From Bifidobacterium adolescentis ATCC 15703 (GTDB lineage Bacteria > Actinomycetota > Actinomycetes > Actinomycetales > Bifidobacteriaceae): a stretch of 64,000 nt of DNA. Position numbers and translations under genes: made by a program. Shown piece after piece: positions 61,822-64,000 of the stretch. The stretch lies in NCBI RefSeq assembly GCF_000010425.1, contig NC_008618.1:365946-429945 (forward strand). The letters are read 5' to 3'. A model generated the notes under the pieces. That model searched no databases. It was given only the letters and a program-made list of their open reading frames with translations, and was not told the origin of the DNA. The first letter of the stretch is position 1. The number at the start of each line of letters is the position of its first letter.

Positions 61822-62081
61822 TGGCTGAAGAGCGTAACTTCCGCAAGGTTCGTCGCGGTTACGTCGTGTCCGATAAGATGGACAAGACGATTTCCGTCGA
61901 GCTCGAGCAGCGTTCGACCCACCCGCTTTACGGCAAGGTTGTGCGCTCCACTCGTACGGTCAAGGTCCATGATGAACACAACGAGGCTCACATTGGCGAC
62001 CTCGTGAGTATTATGGAGACTCGGCCCCTGAGCAAGACCAAGCGTTGGCGTCTCGATAGCATTATCGAGCGCGCTAAGTAA
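61821..62081 (+). CDS. rpsQ: 30S ribosomal protein S17
   Basis: S17 (86 residues), an OB-fold early-assembly protein, with [38 protein letters not shown] and [13 protein letters not shown]. Its ATG overlaps the rpmC TAA. Confidence 0.99.
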   Translation: MAEERNFRKVRRGYVVSDKMDKTISVELEQRSTHPLYGKVVRSTRTVKVHDEHNEAHIGDLVSIMETRPLSKTKRWRLDSIIERAK

Positions 62082-62106
62082 ATAAGTTCGGCAAGGCTCC
62101 GTGAGT

Positions 62107-62139
62107 CACCCCGCCTGCTTCTAGCAGGCAGGCGGGGTG
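62107..62139 (+). terminator. GC-rich hairpin between rpsQ and rplN
   Basis: CACCCCGCC (62107-62115) pairs with GGCGGGGTG (62131-62139), extended by TGC/GCA. No T run. It marks the junction of the S10 and spc gene blocks and may modulate read-through or stabilise mRNA. Confidence 0.6.
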
Positions 62140-62172
62140 CTTGGGGAGAACCAGCTCGGCTAAGGAGAATCA

Positions 62173-62541
62173 ATGATTCAGCAGGAAACGCGGCTTCATG
62201 TCGCCGACAACACGGGTGCGAAGGAACTCCTCGCCATCCGAGTGCTCGGCGGATCGAAGCGACGCTATGCCGGCATCGGTGACGTGATCGTCGCCTCCGT
62301 CAAGGACGCCATCCCTGGCGGGTCGGTCAAGAAGGGCGACGTCGTCAAGGCTGTCGTCGTCCGCACTGTCAAGGAACACCGTCGTGTCGACGGCTCCTAC
62401 ATCAAGTTCGACGAGAACGCCGCCGTCATTCTCGGCTCTGGCCGTGAACCGAAGGGCACTCGTATCTTCGGACCGGTCGGTCGTGAACTGCGCGACAAGC
62501 GCTTCATGAAGATCGTGTCCCTCGCCCCGGAGGTGATCTGA
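62173..62541 (+). CDS. rplN: 50S ribosomal protein L14
   Basis: L14 (122 residues) contributes to the subunit interface. [20 protein letters not shown] and GSRKRYA-like ([20 protein letters not shown]), then [19 protein letters not shown], identify it. AAGGAGAA serves as SD. Confidence 0.99.
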
Positions 62542-62542
62542 C

Positions 62543-62878
62543 ATGGCAGCCAAGATTAAGAGCGGCGACCTGGTCAAGGTCATCCGCGGCAAGGATCGCG
62601 GCAAGGAAGGCACCGTCAAGCAGGTGCTCAAGGACGATCGTCTGATCGTCGAGGGCGTGCAGATCGTCAAGAAGCACGTCCGCGCCACGCAGCAGGGCCA
62701 GCAGGCTGGCATCGTGGCTGTCGAGGCTCCGATTCATCGCTCCAACGTGATGGTCATCGATCCGGAGACCAAGCAGCCCACCCGCGTGCGCATCGTCGAA
62801 AAGGAAGAGGCTCGTGACGGCAAGGTGAAGACCGTGCGCGTACGTGTCGCCAAGAAGTCCGGAAAGGAGCTGGCATGA
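62543..62878 (+). CDS. rplX: 50S ribosomal protein L24
   Basis: L24 (111 residues) initiates 50S assembly. The KOW motif [20 protein letters not shown] is at the N-terminus, and [18 protein letters not shown] follows. It starts one base after rplN and overlaps rplE by four bases (ATGA). Confidence 0.99.
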
Positions 62879-63447
62879 CCGATACCACTGTCGAAGCGCC
62901 GGCAACTCCGCGCTTGAAGCAGAAGTACAACGAGCAGATCGTGCCGGAGCTGGAGAAGGAATTCCACTACTCCAACCCGATGCAGGTCGCTCGCGTCCAG
63001 AAGGTCGTCGTCTCCATGGGCGTTGGTGCCGCGGCTCGCGACTCCAAGCTCATCGAAGGCGCTGTCAAGGACCTCACTCTGATCACCGGCCAGAAGCCGA
63101 AGATCACCAAGGCTAAGAAGTCTGTCGCGCAGTTCCACCTGCGTGAGGGCCAGGCCATCGGCGCCTACGTCACCCTGCGTGGCGAGCGCATGTGGGAGTT
63201 CCTGGATCGCCTTCTGACCATGGCTCTGCCGCGTATCCGCGATTTCCGCGGCATCAACGGCGACCAGTTCGATGGTCAGGGCAACTACAACTTTGGCCTC
63301 ACCGAGCAGTCCATGTTCCACGAGATCGATCCGGATTCGATCGATCACCAGCGTGGTATGGACATCACCGTGGTGACCAGCACCAAGGACGACAAGGAAG
63401 CTCGCGTGCTCCTGAAGCACCTCGGCTTCCCCTTCAAGGAGAACTGA
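62875..63447 (+). CDS. rplE: 50S ribosomal protein L5
   Basis: L5 (190 residues) binds 5S rRNA. It has [59 protein letters not shown] and [20 protein letters not shown]. The ATG overlaps the rplX stop. Confidence 0.99.
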
Positions 63448-63448
63448 T

Positions 63449-63634
63449 ATGGCAAAAACCGCTCTTAAGAACAAGGCGGCCGCTAAGCCGAAGTTCAAGG
63501 TGCGCGCCTATACGCGTTGCCAGGTCTGCGGTCGTCCTCACTCCGTCTACCGCAAGTTCGGCCTCTGCCGCATCTGCCTTCGTGAGAAGGCCCACCGCGG
63601 CGAGCTGCCCGGCGTTACGAAGTCCAGTTGGTAA
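63449..63634 (+). CDS. rpsN: 30S ribosomal protein S14, zinc-binding type
   Basis: This 61-residue S14 is the short zinc form: [20 protein letters not shown] gives two CxxC pairs. It begins one base after the rplE stop, using an AAGGAG SD inside rplE. Confidence 0.99.
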   Translation: MAKTALKNKAAAKPKFKVRAYTRCQVCGRPHSVYRKFGLCRICLREKAHRGELPGVTKSSW

Positions 63635-63718
63635 ATATCGACGCTGAAGGTCCGCGGCCCGATCGCCTCTAAGGCGTGAGGGCGGCGGAAACCATGGCGA
63701 GAAAGGGCGTTAGCCCAA

Positions 63719-64000
63719 ATGACAATGACAGATCCGATCGCAGACATGCTTACGCGTCTGCGTAATGCGAGCGCGGCAAAGCACGAGACCGTGGATATGC
63801 CGTACTCCAAGTTCAAGGCGAACATCGCTGAGATTCTGAAGCGTGAAGGCTACATCAAGGACTTCACCGCCAAGGAAGCCAAGGTTGGCCAGACTCTTGA
63901 GGTCACCCTCAAGTACGGTCCGAACGGCGAGCGTTCCATCCAGGGCATCAAGCGCATCTCCAAGCCGGGCCTGCGTCGTTACGCAAAGTCCGATGCTCTG
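63719..64000 (+). CDS. rpsH: 30S ribosomal protein S8, N-terminal part
   Basis: Ninety-four codons of S8 are in the window; the gene continues past 64000. [20 protein letters not shown] and [19 protein letters not shown] are typical, and [19 protein letters not shown] leads toward the RNA-binding C-terminus. GAAAGGGCG is the SD. Confidence 0.98.
   Translation, partial: MTMTDPIADMLTRLRNASAAKHETVDMPYSKFKANIAEILKREGYIKDFTAKEAKVGQTLEVTLKYGPNGERSIQGIKRISKPGLRRYAKSDAL

Noticed and set aside
1-64000. CRISPR arrays, insertion sequences and prophage structural genes
   Set aside because: No regularly spaced repeat array, no transposase motif with terminal inverted repeats, and no phage structural gene was seen in the window.

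Overview
The window is a GC-rich actinobacterial chromosome segment. Gene order and content point to Bifidobacterium, most likely the B. adolescentis group: adhE directly before the S10 ribosomal operon, rplM-rpsI beside glgX, fdxA-dapC, a senX3/regX3-pst phosphate block, and a GH120/GH8 xylo-oligosaccharide cassette like the one studied in B. adolescentis. The genus is confident; the species is inference.

Layout. 1-7.9 kb: end of a DAHP synthase gene, MTA/SAH nucleosidase, then a phosphate-starvation block (two-component system, pstSCAB) with Pho-box-like repeats. 8-10.4 kb: an orphan zinc-binding lipoprotein behind a Zur-like operator, and a convergent purine permease. 10.6-11.9 kb: rplJ-rplL with an attenuator leader. 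12-17.4 kb: a three-gene operon of an FHA protein, a 1210-residue degenerate DNA2-like helicase/endonuclease, and a small protein; this is the least understood system here. 17.4-21.3 kb: SAF protein, zinc ribbon, 5-formyl-THF cyclo-ligase, acetyltransferase, membrane protein. 21.3-27 kb: groES with CIRCE, three tRNAs, rpmG, murB, amino-acid permease, ferredoxin, dapC.

27.1-34.8 kb is a genomic island. A 16-bp copy of the 3' end of tRNA-Ser(GCT) marks its left edge and the intact tRNA marks its right edge. It carries a degraded esterase gene, a four-gene xylo-oligosaccharide operon (GH120 beta-xylosidase, GH8 exo-oligoxylanase, GH43 enzyme, carboxylesterase) with a strong promoter and palindromic operators, and remnants of an excision module; no integrase is visible. 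35-44 kb: SOS-linked dinB, capA-like, 2-hydroxyacid dehydrogenase, yigZ, a repeat protein, malQ, rplM-rpsI. 43.9-46.3 kb: glgX, interrupted by an in-frame amber codon. 46.6-53.3 kb: a polyol region with two zinc alcohol dehydrogenases, an intact and a decayed RbtT/DalT-type transporter, a ROK and an AraC regulator. 53.6-56.4 kb: adhE with a Rex-like operator. 56.8-64 kb: rpsJ to rpsH.

A pattern not explained by any annotated feature is the 9-mer GCGACACGC. I found six exact copies, all intergenic, each in the same orientation as the gene it precedes, and several about 36-38 bp upstream of a -10-like hexamer. It may be the site of an unrecognised activator of translation and housekeeping promoters.
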